Of a stretch of 64,000 bases of DNA, positions 19,901 through 28,005 are shown in pieces. The DNA lies in NCBI RefSeq assembly GCF_007679045.1, contig NZ_VEFS01000006.1:1-64000 (forward strand), written 5' to 3'. The position numbers and the translations under genes were made by a program. The stretch is from Microbacterium sp. BH-3-3-3 (lineage in GTDB: Bacteria > Actinomycetota > Actinomycetes > Actinomycetales > Microbacteriaceae). Below the pieces are notes generated by a model that searched no databases, was not told where the DNA came from, and was given only the letters and a program-made list of their open reading frames with translations. Each line of letters starts with the position of its first letter. Position 1 is the first letter of the stretch.

Positions 19901-20660
19901 CTAGGCGGCATCCGGATCCCGCCGTCTCGGCGAATGGCCGTGTCGAATCGGTAAGCAGGTGCGGGACGTGATCGTCAACGGTGTGCGCTCCACCGATCCG
20001 TTGTAGGCGCTTCGACCGACCTTCTCAACCTCTTTCGCGAGTTCGGTTCCCGAGGCGCCGTCGACGAGGCGGTTGTCGGTCGTGTGGAAGTACGAGGAGC
20101 ATTCCGGCTTCGAGCCCGAGGGCACGCCCGTGGCGGTCGTCTCGGTACCGCTCTGCAGGTAGGTGAACGAGCCGTCGTTCTTCTCGAGGGGGATGCGGTA
20201 GTCAGTGCCGTCGCTGTAAGAGGCGCCGACGGTCTTCACGTGCTGGGCGAGAGCGGCGGAATCGTTGCCATGGAAGATCGAGCCACCGTCTTCAAAGAGA
20301 TTGCCGGCCACGGGGTTGCGACCGGATGGCGCAAGGACCTCGGTGTCGTTCTGAACCCAGGAGCACAGGCCGTCATTCTTGAGGATGGGGAACATCAGAC
20401 CCTCGCTGTCCGAGATCACGGCCCCCCAGGATGTTGTACGCGAGGTTCTGCCCGGTAGCTCCGTTGCTGGCCGTCCCGCCCAAGAAGTACGAATATCCGT
20501 CGGGGTCGCCCGAGGCGGGCGAGGCATTCGGTGCCGAAGCGGTGATGGACGACGATCCGCCACCGGAGGGGACGTTGATGTCGCGGACCGGATACGAGCC
20601 CCCCGAGTCCGTCGTGCCCGTGACGCTCGTGCCGCCGTTCGCGAACGTGTACCCGTCCGC
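19901..20660 (-). pseudogene. Decayed fourth member of the repeat-protein family
   Basis: Two reading frames together give a truncated relative of the protein encoded at 20782-22038. The upstream part (about 20428-20660) encodes half of the Ig-like domain (DGYTFANGGTSVTGTT, then VRDINVPSGGGSSSITASA) and the start of repeat 2. After a six-base G run (plus strand C run at 20422-20427) the frame shifts by one base and continues as VISDSEGLMFPILKNDG and two more repeats to SRTC. The signal peptide, the first half of the Ig domain and repeat 1 are missing, a TAG precedes the remnant, and 17 extra residues follow the normally terminal cysteine. I judge it non-functional. Confidence 0.75.
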
Positions 20661-20781
20661 CTATCCTCGCCTCACCCGGTTCATCCGTGTCGGCGTCTCA
20701 TCTCGCGCGCGACGTCTGCTGAGTCTCGGTGGCTACGACGGAGTCAGCCATCTTGATTCGGACACGTTCGTGAGGCAGGTA

Positions 20782-22038
20782 TCAGCAGCTGCTGCCCGAC
20801 AGGCTGTAGGGGATTCGAGCGGTCGAACCGTTGAAGGCCCACGTGCCGAGCTTGTCGACGTCGGTGGCGAGGACGGCCCCCGATGCACCCTCGACGAGCC
20901 GGTTGTCGCCGGTCAGGAAGCACGACGACGAGGCGGGCGTCGAACCGGACGGCACGCCGACGGTTGCCTTCTCGGAGTCGTCCTCCAGGTAGGTGAACGA
21001 GCCGTCGGTCTTCTCAATCGGCAGCCGGTAGTGCGACCCGTCGCTGTACGCACTGCCGTACGACTTCACGCCATTCGCCAGGGTGGTGTCGGCCTTTCCG
21101 TCGATCAGTGACGAGAAGGTCGTGAAGAAGATGCGACCGGCGACCGGTGTGAAGTTGGATCCGCCGTTCGTCGCCTTCTGCAGAGTCACCCATTTGGTGG
21201 CGCCGTCGGAGTTATGCACCGGGAAGACGACGCCGATGCTGTTCGAGATGACCTCGCCCGATTGTCGGACGTTCTGCGTCAGGATCTTCCCTGTCGCACC
21301 ATCGGTGGGGGAGTCGGACGTGAAGATCGAGTATCCGAGCGGGGCCCCTCCGAGCACACCGGTCGTCGCGATCTCCGTTCCGTTCTCGAGGTAGACGAAG
21401 CTCCCGTCTGACTTCTTGATCGGCATCCGCCAGGTGCCCGAGGCATAGATCATCTGGCCGACGGTGTCGACGTTCGACGAGAGCGTGCCGCCTGTGGATC
21501 CATCGATCAGCCGCCCGTCGGAAGCAAGGAAGAGGGAGTGTGCGATCGGACGAGCGCCCTGCGGTACCCCCTTGGCCGTCACGATTGACCCGCCCTCGGT
21601 GTAGCGGAAAAGACCTGATGAACCGGCGAGCGAAGCTGTCGCAGACTGCGCCCCCGAAGCCGACGCGGTGATCGAGGAAAGGCCGCCGTCGCGGGGGACG
21701 TTGATATCGGGCAGCCCGAAGACCCCGCTCGAGGTGGTCGTGCCCGTCGCGCTCGTGCTGCCGCCGACGAAGGTGTAGCCGTCGGCGAGCAGGGCCGTGA
21801 CGGCCACTCCGCCAACGGGAGCGCCGCTGTCGGTGGCGGATACCGTCGCGCCGCTGATCGTGGAGCACCCGGTCCCGCTGTACGACGAACGGTCGAGGGC
21901 GAGAGTGAGACCCGATGCGGCGAAGGCCGGCGAAGAGGTCGTGAGAGCGATCGCCGGGACCGACCACGCCGAGGCGGCGAGAAGCGCGCGACGGGAGACA
22001 CGGGTGGGGTGGTGCTGACGAGAAGACGGGGTCGACAT
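20782..22038 (-). CDS. Tat-exported four-repeat protein (repeat protein D)
   Basis: This 418-residue member of the family has the signal VSRRALLAASAWSVPAIALT with AFA cleavage, the Ig-like domain (SYSGTGCSTISGATV, DGYTFVGGSTSATGTTTSSG) and only four repeats of about 70 residues (PQGARP, FLASDGRLIDG, MPIKKSDGSF). It ends with SGSSC, keeping the terminal cysteine. The ATG at 22038 is supported by AAAGGA 8 nt upstream and by the position of the twin-arginine motif. It lies 121 bp upstream of its decayed tandem relative. The function is unknown; half the repeat number of proteins A and B is notable. Confidence 0.83.
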   Translation of the reverse strand: MSTPSSRQHHPTRVSRRALLAASAWSVPAIALTTSSPAFAASGLTLALDRSSYSGTGCSTISGATVSATDSGAPVGGVAVTALLADGYTFVGGSTSATGTTTSSGVFGLPDINVPRDGGLSSITASASGAQSATASLAGSSGLFRYTEGGSIVTAKGVPQGARPIAHSLFLASDGRLIDGSTGGTLSSNVDTVGQMIYASGTWRMPIKKSDGSFVYLENGTEIATTGVLGGAPLGYSIFTSDSPTDGATGKILTQNVRQSGEVISNSIGVVFPVHNSDGATKWVTLQKATNGGSNFTPVAGRIFFTTFSSLIDGKADTTLANGVKSYGSAYSDGSHYRLPIEKTDGSFTYLEDDSEKATVGVPSGSTPASSSCFLTGDNRLVEGASGAVLATDVDKLGTWAFNGSTARIPYSLSGSSC

Positions 22039-22257
22039 GGGGTGAGTCCTTTCGGGCGAGCCGGGATCGGCGCCGGTGAGGCTGCGCGGTGCGGTGAGGA
22101 GAACATGTGAACGTGCCCTCGCATCATGTCGCCCGCGAGGACACGCGCGCGAAGGGGCTGCCGAGTGAATGTGCTGCAAGACCTGATCGGAGGGGCTTTG
22201 CGGCGAAAGCGAGGCGGAGCTGGGGTGGCCCGGATTCACCCGGTGAATCGCGAGAAT

Positions 22258-22342
22258 CCGTCTGGTCGCGGGGGTTTCGACAGGCTCCGCCACCTGGGTT
22301 GGGCGGGTGCTGGGTTCGGTGGCTTCGACAGGCTCAGCCACC
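22258..22342. repeat. Two dispersed palindromes downstream of ligD
   Basis: A degenerate copy (TTTCGACAGGCTCCGCCACC) ends near 22283 and a full copy with GGTGGCT/AGCCACC arms spans 22318-22342, just past the ligD stop. The remainder of the 314-bp gap 22039-22352 contains the promoter side of repeat protein D and nothing else I can identify. Confidence 0.85.
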
Positions 22343-22352
22343 TTGCGCCGCG

Positions 22353-24791
22353 TCAGGACTCGCGCGTCACGTCGGAGGGGGACTTGTCCGGCCGCAGGCC
22401 GCGCCAGCGGGCCTGGCGCAGGATTCCGCCGGGCGTGAACTCCGCGAACTCGACCTCGCCGACCAGCTCGGGTCGCACCCACAGGGCGTCGCGGGCATCG
22501 GCATCCGGAACACCCTGGAACGGATCCGCATCGGACCGCAGGGGCTCGAGCAGCGCGGTGAGCTTCGCGAGGGTCTGCTCGCCGAAGCCCGAACCCACCC
22601 GGCCGGCGTACTGCAGGCCATCGGCCGTGGGCACGCCGACGAGCAGAGAGCCGATCGTGCCCGCGCGGTTGCCCTTGCCGGGGCGGATGCCGCCGATCAC
22701 CACCTCTTGCGTGCGGGAGCGCTTCACCTTGAGCCACTGCTCCGAGCGCACCCCGCGCCGGTACGCCGAACCGGGATCCTTCACGACCACGCCCTCGAGG
22801 CCGAAGCGTCCGCTGGTGGCGACGGCGGCGTCGACGTCGTCGAACACGGGCGGCACGACGACGGGCGCCCCCGCGTCGGCGGCCAGCGCTTCGAGCAGCT
22901 CGCGGCGTTCGGAGAGGGGGAGGGATGCCACGTCTCGACCGTTCACCGACAGCACGTCGAACAGGTAGAGGTGCACGGGCGTGCGCGCGGCCTCGTGCTC
23001 GATCTCGCGCGGCTTGGCGAGGTTCATGCGCTTCTGCAGCAGAGGAAAGCTCGGGCGGCCCTGCGCGTCGAGAGCGACGATCTCACCGTCGAGCACCGCG
23101 GGCTCATCGCCGAGACCCAGGTCGACCGCCGTGAGCTCGGGATACGCGGCCGTGAGGTCGTTGCCGTTGCGCGAACGCAGGCGCAGGCGGTGTCCGTCCC
23201 AGATGCAGAGACCCCGGATGCCATCCCATTTCATCTCCACCCAGGCGGTGCCCCACCGCTCGGCGGCGGCGCGGGCGATGCCCGGGGTCGCGGAGGTGGC
23301 GAGCATCGGCTGGAGGTCGGCGACGGTGGGGGCGTCGGTGGTCGACGGGGCCTTGGTGTGAACGGGTTCAGGGGCAGGGGATCCGTGGTCGAGCGCCACG
23401 ACCGGGGCTCCGTCGCTTTGCGGTTTGCCCTCGGCATCCGTCTTCATCCGATGCAGCAGCCACTGCGACTTCTCGCCCTGGCCCTCGGTGCGAATGAGAG
23501 CGAGGCGCACGCGTCCGAGCGGCCCATCGTCACGGCCCTCGAGGGTCGCGATCACCTCGTCGTCGCGCCACTTCTCGAGCTCGTAGGTGCCGGTGTCCCA
23601 GACCGTCATGATGCCCGCGCCGTACTCTCCGCGCGGGATCTCTCCGGCGAAGTCGAGGTACTGCAGCGGGTGGTCCTCGGTCATGACGGCGAGGCTGTTC
23701 TTCGCGGTCGTCGGTGGGACGCCCTTGGGCACGGCCCAGCTGACGAGCACGCCGTCGCGTTCGAGGCGGAGATCCCAGTGCAGGCGGCTGGCGTGGTGCT
23801 CCTGGATGACGAAGCGGGGGAGCCCCTCGGGGTCGGGCTCGCCGTGAGGGGCCTCGGGCACGGGCTCGGGGGTTTTACCCGCCGTTCGCTTCGAGATGTA
23901 GGCGCGCAGGGGGCCGTGCGCCTCGTCAACCGGAGCCAGCGGATCGTCGGGACGCTCGAGCACCTCGCTGAACAGCAGGTGCCGCAGGTCGGGGTCGTCG
24001 AGCTCGTCCCAGGTGCGTGGGGCGGCGACGTACGGACGCGGGCGCCCTCTCAGCGAGTAGGGCGCGATCGTGGTCTTCGAGCCGTTGTTCTGACTCCAGT
24101 CGATGAACACCTTGCCGGGGCGCGCGGCCTTGGCCATCTGGCTTACGACGAGGTCGGGGTGGTCGGCCTCGATCGCGCGGGCGAGTTCTTTCGCGACCGC
24201 GCTCGCCGCGTCGCTCGACTGGCGTCCGTCGAGGCGCGCGTACAGGTGGATGCCCTTGCTGCCGCTGGTCACCGGGAACGGTTCGAGGCCGATGTCCTGC
24301 AGGATCGCGCGAGCCCACCGCGCAACCTCGGCGCACTCGGCGAGGCCGACGCCCGGGCCGGGATCCAGGTCGAGCACCAGCCGGTCGGGGTTCTGCCGTT
24401 CGCCCTCGGAGGTGAAGCGCCACTGCGGCACGTGCAGCTCGAGGCTCGCGACCTGCGCGAGGTAGACGAGCGTCGGCAGATCGTCGACGAGCGGGTAGTC
24501 CTTCGCGCCGCTCGAATGATCGATCGGGAAGCGCCGCACCCACGCCGGAGCGCCGGGCTCGAGGGCCTTCGCGAAGAACGGTTCGCCGGGGTCGGCATCC
24601 GTTCCCACTCCGTCGGGCCAGCGCTTGCGCGTCAGCGGACGGTCGGCGATGTGGGGGAGCAGAAGCGGCGCGATGCGCGAGTAGTAGTCGATCACCTCGC
24701 CCTTGGTGGTGCCCGTCTCGGGGTAGAGGACCTTGTCGAGGTTCGACAGGCGCAGGCGGCGCCCGCCGATGCGCACCGTCTGCTCCGTCAT
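22353..24791 (-). CDS. ligD: Multifunctional NHEJ DNA ligase LigD (Pol-PE-Lig)
   Basis: The 812-residue protein carries three domains in mycobacterial order. The primase-like polymerase (residues about 1-290) has HIADRPLTRKRWPDGV and the metal motif LVLDLDPG. The 3'-phosphoesterase (about 320-470) has FVIQEHHASRLHWDLRLE and FAGEIPRGEYGAG. The ATP-dependent ligase (about 500-812) has the nucleotidyl lysine in VEMKWDGIRG near residue 519 and VLDGEIVALDAQGRP. With Ku it repairs double-strand breaks by end joining. TACGCT lies 6 nt before the ATG, suggesting leaderless expression. It is divergent from ku across a repeat-filled 275-bp gap. Confidence 0.95.
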   Translation of the reverse strand: MTEQTVRIGGRRLRLSNLDKVLYPETGTTKGEVIDYYSRIAPLLLPHIADRPLTRKRWPDGVGTDADPGEPFFAKALEPGAPAWVRRFPIDHSSGAKDYPLVDDLPTLVYLAQVASLELHVPQWRFTSEGERQNPDRLVLDLDPGPGVGLAECAEVARWARAILQDIGLEPFPVTSGSKGIHLYARLDGRQSSDAASAVAKELARAIEADHPDLVVSQMAKAARPGKVFIDWSQNNGSKTTIAPYSLRGRPRPYVAAPRTWDELDDPDLRHLLFSEVLERPDDPLAPVDEAHGPLRAYISKRTAGKTPEPVPEAPHGEPDPEGLPRFVIQEHHASRLHWDLRLERDGVLVSWAVPKGVPPTTAKNSLAVMTEDHPLQYLDFAGEIPRGEYGAGIMTVWDTGTYELEKWRDDEVIATLEGRDDGPLGRVRLALIRTEGQGEKSQWLLHRMKTDAEGKPQSDGAPVVALDHGSPAPEPVHTKAPSTTDAPTVADLQPMLATSATPGIARAAAERWGTAWVEMKWDGIRGLCIWDGHRLRLRSRNGNDLTAAYPELTAVDLGLGDEPAVLDGEIVALDAQGRPSFPLLQKRMNLAKPREIEHEAARTPVHLYLFDVLSVNGRDVASLPLSERRELLEALAADAGAPVVVPPVFDDVDAAVATSGRFGLEGVVVKDPGSAYRRGVRSEQWLKVKRSRTQEVVIGGIRPGKGNRAGTIGSLLVGVPTADGLQYAGRVGSGFGEQTLAKLTALLEPLRSDADPFQGVPDADARDALWVRPELVGEVEFAEFTPGGILRQARWRGLRPDKSPSDVTRES

Positions 24792-24846
24792 CGCCCCAGC
24801 GTAGAGCGAAGCGGGCGGCGGGTGCCGAGGGGGTTGCGGGTGGAGA

Positions 24847-25012
24847 GGTCCCTGAGCTTGTCGAAGGGTCCGGGGGTTCGCGGAGGTCCGGTGGCTTCGA
24901 CAGGCTCAGCCACCTCGGTTGGGGGTTCGCGGGGGTCCGGTGGCTTCGACAGGCTCAGCCACCTCGGTTGGGGGTTCGCGGAGGTCCGGTGGCGTAGACA
25001 GGGTATGCCACC
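24847..25012. repeat. Repeat block between ligD and ku, 49-bp period
   Basis: One GGTCCCT-armed copy at 24847 is followed by three GGTGGC-armed units starting at 24890, 24939 and 24988 with a 49-bp period. The third has a mutated core (GTAGACAGGGTAT instead of TTCGACAGGCTCA) yet keeps perfectly paired GGTGGC/GCCACC arms. The block occupies most of the divergent spacer between the two end-joining genes. Confidence 0.9.
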
Positions 25013-25066
25013 TGGCGGGGCGCAAGGGGCTCGGCATCCGGAACCTTTTCGGTGTTCACTGGGGGC

Positions 25067-25924
25067 ATGCGATCGATCTGGAAAGGCGCCCTGACCTTCG
25101 GCCTCGTCAACGTGCCCGTCAAGGTGTACTCCGCGACCGAAGACCACGACGTCTCTCTGCACCAGGTGCACAACAAAGACGGCGGGCGCATCCGGTACCA
25201 GCGCATCTGCGAGATCGACGGCGAGGTCGTTCCCTACCAAAACATCGACAAGGCCTACGACGACGGCGAACAGACCGTCGTGCTCACCAAGGACGACCTG
25301 TCGTCGCTGCCCAGCGAACGCAGCCGCGAGATCGAGGTCGTCGAGTTCGTGCCCAGCGATCAGGTCGACCTGCTGACCCTCGACAAGGCGTATTACCTCG
25401 AGCCCGACTCGTCGTCACCCAAGGCCTATGTGCTGCTGCGCAAGACGCTCGAGCAGACCGACCGCACCGCGATCGTGCGTTTCTCGCTGCGGCAGAAGAC
25501 ACGGCTCGCGGCCCTGCGCGTGCGCGGCGACGTGCTCGTGCTGCAGACGCTGCTGTGGGCCGACGAGGTGCGCGAGGCGGCGTTCCCGGCACTCGATGAG
25601 AGCGTGCGGATCTCGGCGAAGGAGCTCGAGATGTCGGCCTCGCTCGTCGACAGCTTCTCGAAGGACTTCGACGCCGAGGAGTTCACCGACGAGTACCAGG
25701 CCGAGCTGCGCACTCTCATCGACGCGAAGCTCGAGCAGGGCGACGCCCTCGACACCGACGCGACCTTCGGCAAGCAGGAGGAAGAGGACGGCGGCGAGGT
25801 CATCGACCTCATGGAGGCGCTGCGCGCGAGCGTCGAGCGCAGCCGGGCCGCGCGCGGCGAGAAGACCGAGGACGCGCCGAAGAAGAAGGCCCCCGCGAAG
25901 AAGAAGACGTCGAAGGCGTCTTAG
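25067..25924 (+). CDS. ku: Ku DNA-end-binding protein
   Basis: This 285-residue bacterial Ku begins MRSIWKGALTFGLVNVPVKV, the family signature, continues with the Ku core (YQRICEIDGEVVPY, VDLLTLDKAYYLEPD) and ends in a Lys/Ala-rich tail (APKKKAPAKKKTSKAS) like the extended tails of actinobacterial Ku. As a homodimer it encircles broken DNA ends and recruits LigD, encoded divergently next door. I chose the ATG at 25067 because the signature starts there; TTCACT 6 nt upstream is a weak leaderless-type box. Its stop codon overlaps the convergent dedA-like stop codon. Confidence 0.95.
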   Translation: MRSIWKGALTFGLVNVPVKVYSATEDHDVSLHQVHNKDGGRIRYQRICEIDGEVVPYQNIDKAYDDGEQTVVLTKDDLSSLPSERSREIEVVEFVPSDQVDLLTLDKAYYLEPDSSSPKAYVLLRKTLEQTDRTAIVRFSLRQKTRLAALRVRGDVLVLQTLLWADEVREAAFPALDESVRISAKELEMSASLVDSFSKDFDAEEFTDEYQAELRTLIDAKLEQGDALDTDATFGKQEEEDGGEVIDLMEALRASVERSRAARGEKTEDAPKKKAPAKKKTSKAS

Positions 25925-26670
25925 CGCGCGGGCTGATCTCCGTCTTCGAGCGTCTTCGGGTCGAGCGTCAGCGACTCGGCCTCGGCGTGCGAGACGGCAC
26001 CTTCGCGCTTGGCGGCGGCGCGCTCGCGGAAGTAGTGGATCGCGATGAAGATCGCGGTGCCGGCGACCGCGGCGAGCAGGATCACGTCGATGTACTCGGT
26101 GACGATGTCGCGGATGAACGGGATGTACCCGACCGCGTACCCGAGCATCGTGAGGCCGATGCCCCAGAGGATCGCGCCGATGAGGTTGTAGAGCGAGTAC
26201 TTCTTCCACGGCATGTGGCCCACGCCCGCGGCGATGGGGGCGAAGGTGCGGACGACCGGCACGAAGCGCGCGAGGATCACGGTGAGACCGCCGAAGCGCT
26301 CGAAGAACGCGTTCGTGCGCTCGACGTTCTTCTTGCTGAAGATGCCCGATTCTTTGCGCTCGAAGATCGAGGGCCCGGCCTTGTGGCCGATGAAATAGCC
26401 GACCTCACCGCCGATGAATGCGGCGACACCGATTGCGAGGGCGACCCACCACGCGTTGAGGCCGAAGACGCCGTTGGGAGCGGCGGGCGTGGAGTGCGAC
26501 AGTAGCCCCGCCATGATCAGCAGCGTGTCGCCGGGAAGCAGGAAGCCGATCAGCAGACCCGTCTCGGCGAAGATGATGAAGCACACCACGAGCAGCGCCC
26601 AGGGCTGCGAGTTGGTGATGATCGCAGCAGGGTCGAGCCACGGGAGCAGCGCGCTGGTGGTGTGGATCAC
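25921..26670 (-). CDS. DedA-family membrane protein
   Basis: The 249-residue protein has the DedA/SNARE-associated layout: an early membrane helix, the conserved FAETGLLIGFLLPGDTLLI, GGEVGYFIGHKAGPSIFER, and FFERFGGLTVILARFVPVVR with the family's characteristic RFVPVVRTFAP. DedA proteins are thought to act as lipid flippases or in proton-dependent envelope homeostasis; the substrate here is unknown. The GTG start at 26670 is preferred because upstream sequence in frame runs into the tRNA-Leu gene; its ribosome site is weak, so the start is uncertain. It converges on ku with overlapping stop codons and no terminator between them. Confidence 0.88.
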   Translation of the reverse strand: MIHTTSALLPWLDPAAIITNSQPWALLVVCFIIFAETGLLIGFLLPGDTLLIMAGLLSHSTPAAPNGVFGLNAWWVALAIGVAAFIGGEVGYFIGHKAGPSIFERKESGIFSKKNVERTNAFFERFGGLTVILARFVPVVRTFAPIAAGVGHMPWKKYSLYNLIGAILWGIGLTMLGYAVGYIPFIRDIVTEYIDVILLAAVAGTAIFIAIHYFRERAAAKREGAVSHAEAESLTLDPKTLEDGDQPAR

Positions 26671-26715
26671 ATCGGTCCCGTCGGGTCGAGAAGGCAGTGC
26701 GGAAAGGGCGAAACG

Positions 26716-26797
26716 TGCGGAAGGGGGGACTTGAACCCCCACGCCCGAAGGCACAGGAACCTAAATCCTGCGTGTCTACCGATTTCACCACTCCCGC
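26716..26797 (-). tRNA. tRNA-Leu (anticodon UAG)
   Basis: On the minus strand the sequence folds into a class II tRNA: acceptor arms GCGGAAG...CTTCCGC-type pairing with GCGGGAG, D-loop AATCGGTAGAC, anticodon arm CAGGA-TTTAGGT-TCCTG giving anticodon TAG, a long variable arm (GCCTTCGGGC) and T arm GGGGGTTCAAGTCCCCC. CCA is not encoded. It reads CUA leucine codons. Confidence 0.93.
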
Positions 26798-26924
26798 GAG
26801 TGTGCTCATTCTAAGCAGGCGGGGCGCTCTCACGATGTGAAGGAGCCGTCAAGCCCACGCCCGTTCCCCCGCCGCGACACGCCGCGGGGGAATGCTGGAC
26901 GCCATGGCATCCGTTCACTCCTCC

Positions 26925-27944
26925 ATGAAGGCGATCACGTACTCCCAGCCCGGTGACTCCTCCGTCCTCTCGCTGGCCGAGAAGCCCCTGCCCGAACCCG
27001 GACCCGGCGAGGTGCGCGTTCGCGTCGTCGTGTCGGGCGTGAACCCGACCGACTGGAAGGCGCGCGCGACGACCGGCCGCCCCCTGCCGTTCGACGAGGT
27101 GACGCCCAACCAGGACGGTTCGGGAGTGGTGGATGCCGTCGGCGACGGCGTGACCGACCTGACGGTGGGCCAGCGGGTGTGGATCTACCTCGCGGCGCAC
27201 CAGCGTCCGTTCGGCACGGCGGCCGAGTACACGATCCTGCCCGCCGCGCGTGCCGTGCCGCTGGCCGACGACGCGTCGTTCGAGCTCGGCGCGAGCCTCG
27301 GTGTGCCCGCGATGACCGCGCACCGCGCGCTCACCGTGCACGAGGACGGACCCTCGCGCCTGGCCCCCGGCGCCCTCACCGGACGCACGGTACTCGTGCA
27401 GGGCGGTGCGGGAGCGGTGGGTCACGCCGCCATCCAGCTCGCGGTCTGGGCCGGCGCGACGGTCATCGCCACGGTCAGCAGCGACGAGAAGGAGGCCCTC
27501 GCGCGCTCGGCCGGCGCCCACCACGTGCTGCAGTATCCGAGCGATTCGCTGGCCGCTGGCATCCGCGAACTCGCCCCGAACGGCGTCGAGCACATCGTCG
27601 AGGTCGCGATCGCCGACAACGCCGCCCTCGACGTCGAGGTGATCGCCAACCACGGCACCGTCGGCTACTACGCCGACAATGGCGGAGACGACTTCACCGC
27701 CCCCGTGCGCGTGAGCTTCGCGAAGAACGTGCGCTGGCAGGGCCTGCTGCTCTACACGGTGGGGGAGCGCGCTCTTCTCGCCGCCGCCGAAGACGTTGCG
27801 GCGGCTGTCGCCGATGGTGCGCTGCCGGTGGGCGAGGGCGCAGGCCTGCCGCTGAGCTTCTTCGACTTGGGCGACACCGCCGCTGCGCACGACGCCGTCG
27901 AGCAGGGAGCGACCGGCAAGGTGCTCATCCGCGTCAGCGAGTAA
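26925..27944 (+). CDS. NADPH:quinone reductase-like, zinc-independent MDR oxidoreductase
   Basis: The 339-residue product belongs to the medium-chain dehydrogenase/reductase superfamily, quinone-oxidoreductase branch: the GroES-like half has VSGVNPTDWKARATTGRP and NQDGSGVVDAVGDGV, and the Rossmann half has VLVQGGAGAVGHAAIQLAVWAGA, a nucleotide-binding glycine pattern. The zinc ligands of alcohol dehydrogenases are absent. It probably reduces quinones or enones with NADPH; the substrate is unknown. I prefer the start at MKAITYSQPG (26925) because homologues begin there; in-frame ATGs at 26892 and 26904 are alternatives, none with a good ribosome site. It ends at a shared terminator with the convergent peptidase gene. 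Confidence 0.85.
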   Translation: MKAITYSQPGDSSVLSLAEKPLPEPGPGEVRVRVVVSGVNPTDWKARATTGRPLPFDEVTPNQDGSGVVDAVGDGVTDLTVGQRVWIYLAAHQRPFGTAAEYTILPAARAVPLADDASFELGASLGVPAMTAHRALTVHEDGPSRLAPGALTGRTVLVQGGAGAVGHAAIQLAVWAGATVIATVSSDEKEALARSAGAHHVLQYPSDSLAAGIRELAPNGVEHIVEVAIADNAALDVEVIANHGTVGYYADNGGDDFTAPVRVSFAKNVRWQGLLLYTVGERALLAAAEDVAAAVADGALPVGEGAGLPLSFFDLGDTAAAHDAVEQGATGKVLIRVSE

Positions 27945-27957
27945 GCCGAAACGACGA

Positions 27958-27989
27958 CAGCGCCGGGGTCCGTGAAGACCCCGGCGCTG
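27958..27989. terminator. Perfect 13-bp bidirectional hairpin
   Basis: CAGCGCCGGGGTC pairs exactly with GACCCCGGCGCTG across a CGTGAA loop. It separates the convergent oxidoreductase (stop 27944) and M28 peptidase (stop 28006) genes and likely terminates both. Confidence 0.85.
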
Positions 27990-28005
27990 CGTCATTCCTG
28001 CGGCA

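Noticed and set aside
20422..20427. Phase-variable homopolymer in the repeat family
   Set aside because: Only six bases long, and the gene also lacks its 5' end, so switching could not restore a product.
12527..22038. Toxin-immunity or phage-defence locus
   Set aside because: The proteins carry export signals but no nuclease, deaminase, pore-forming or nucleotide-binding motif, and no cognate immunity gene pattern was seen.
22107..25094. 995-codon plus-strand frame over ligD
   Set aside because: Antisense to a full LigD with clear catalytic motifs; its translation is a compositional shadow.
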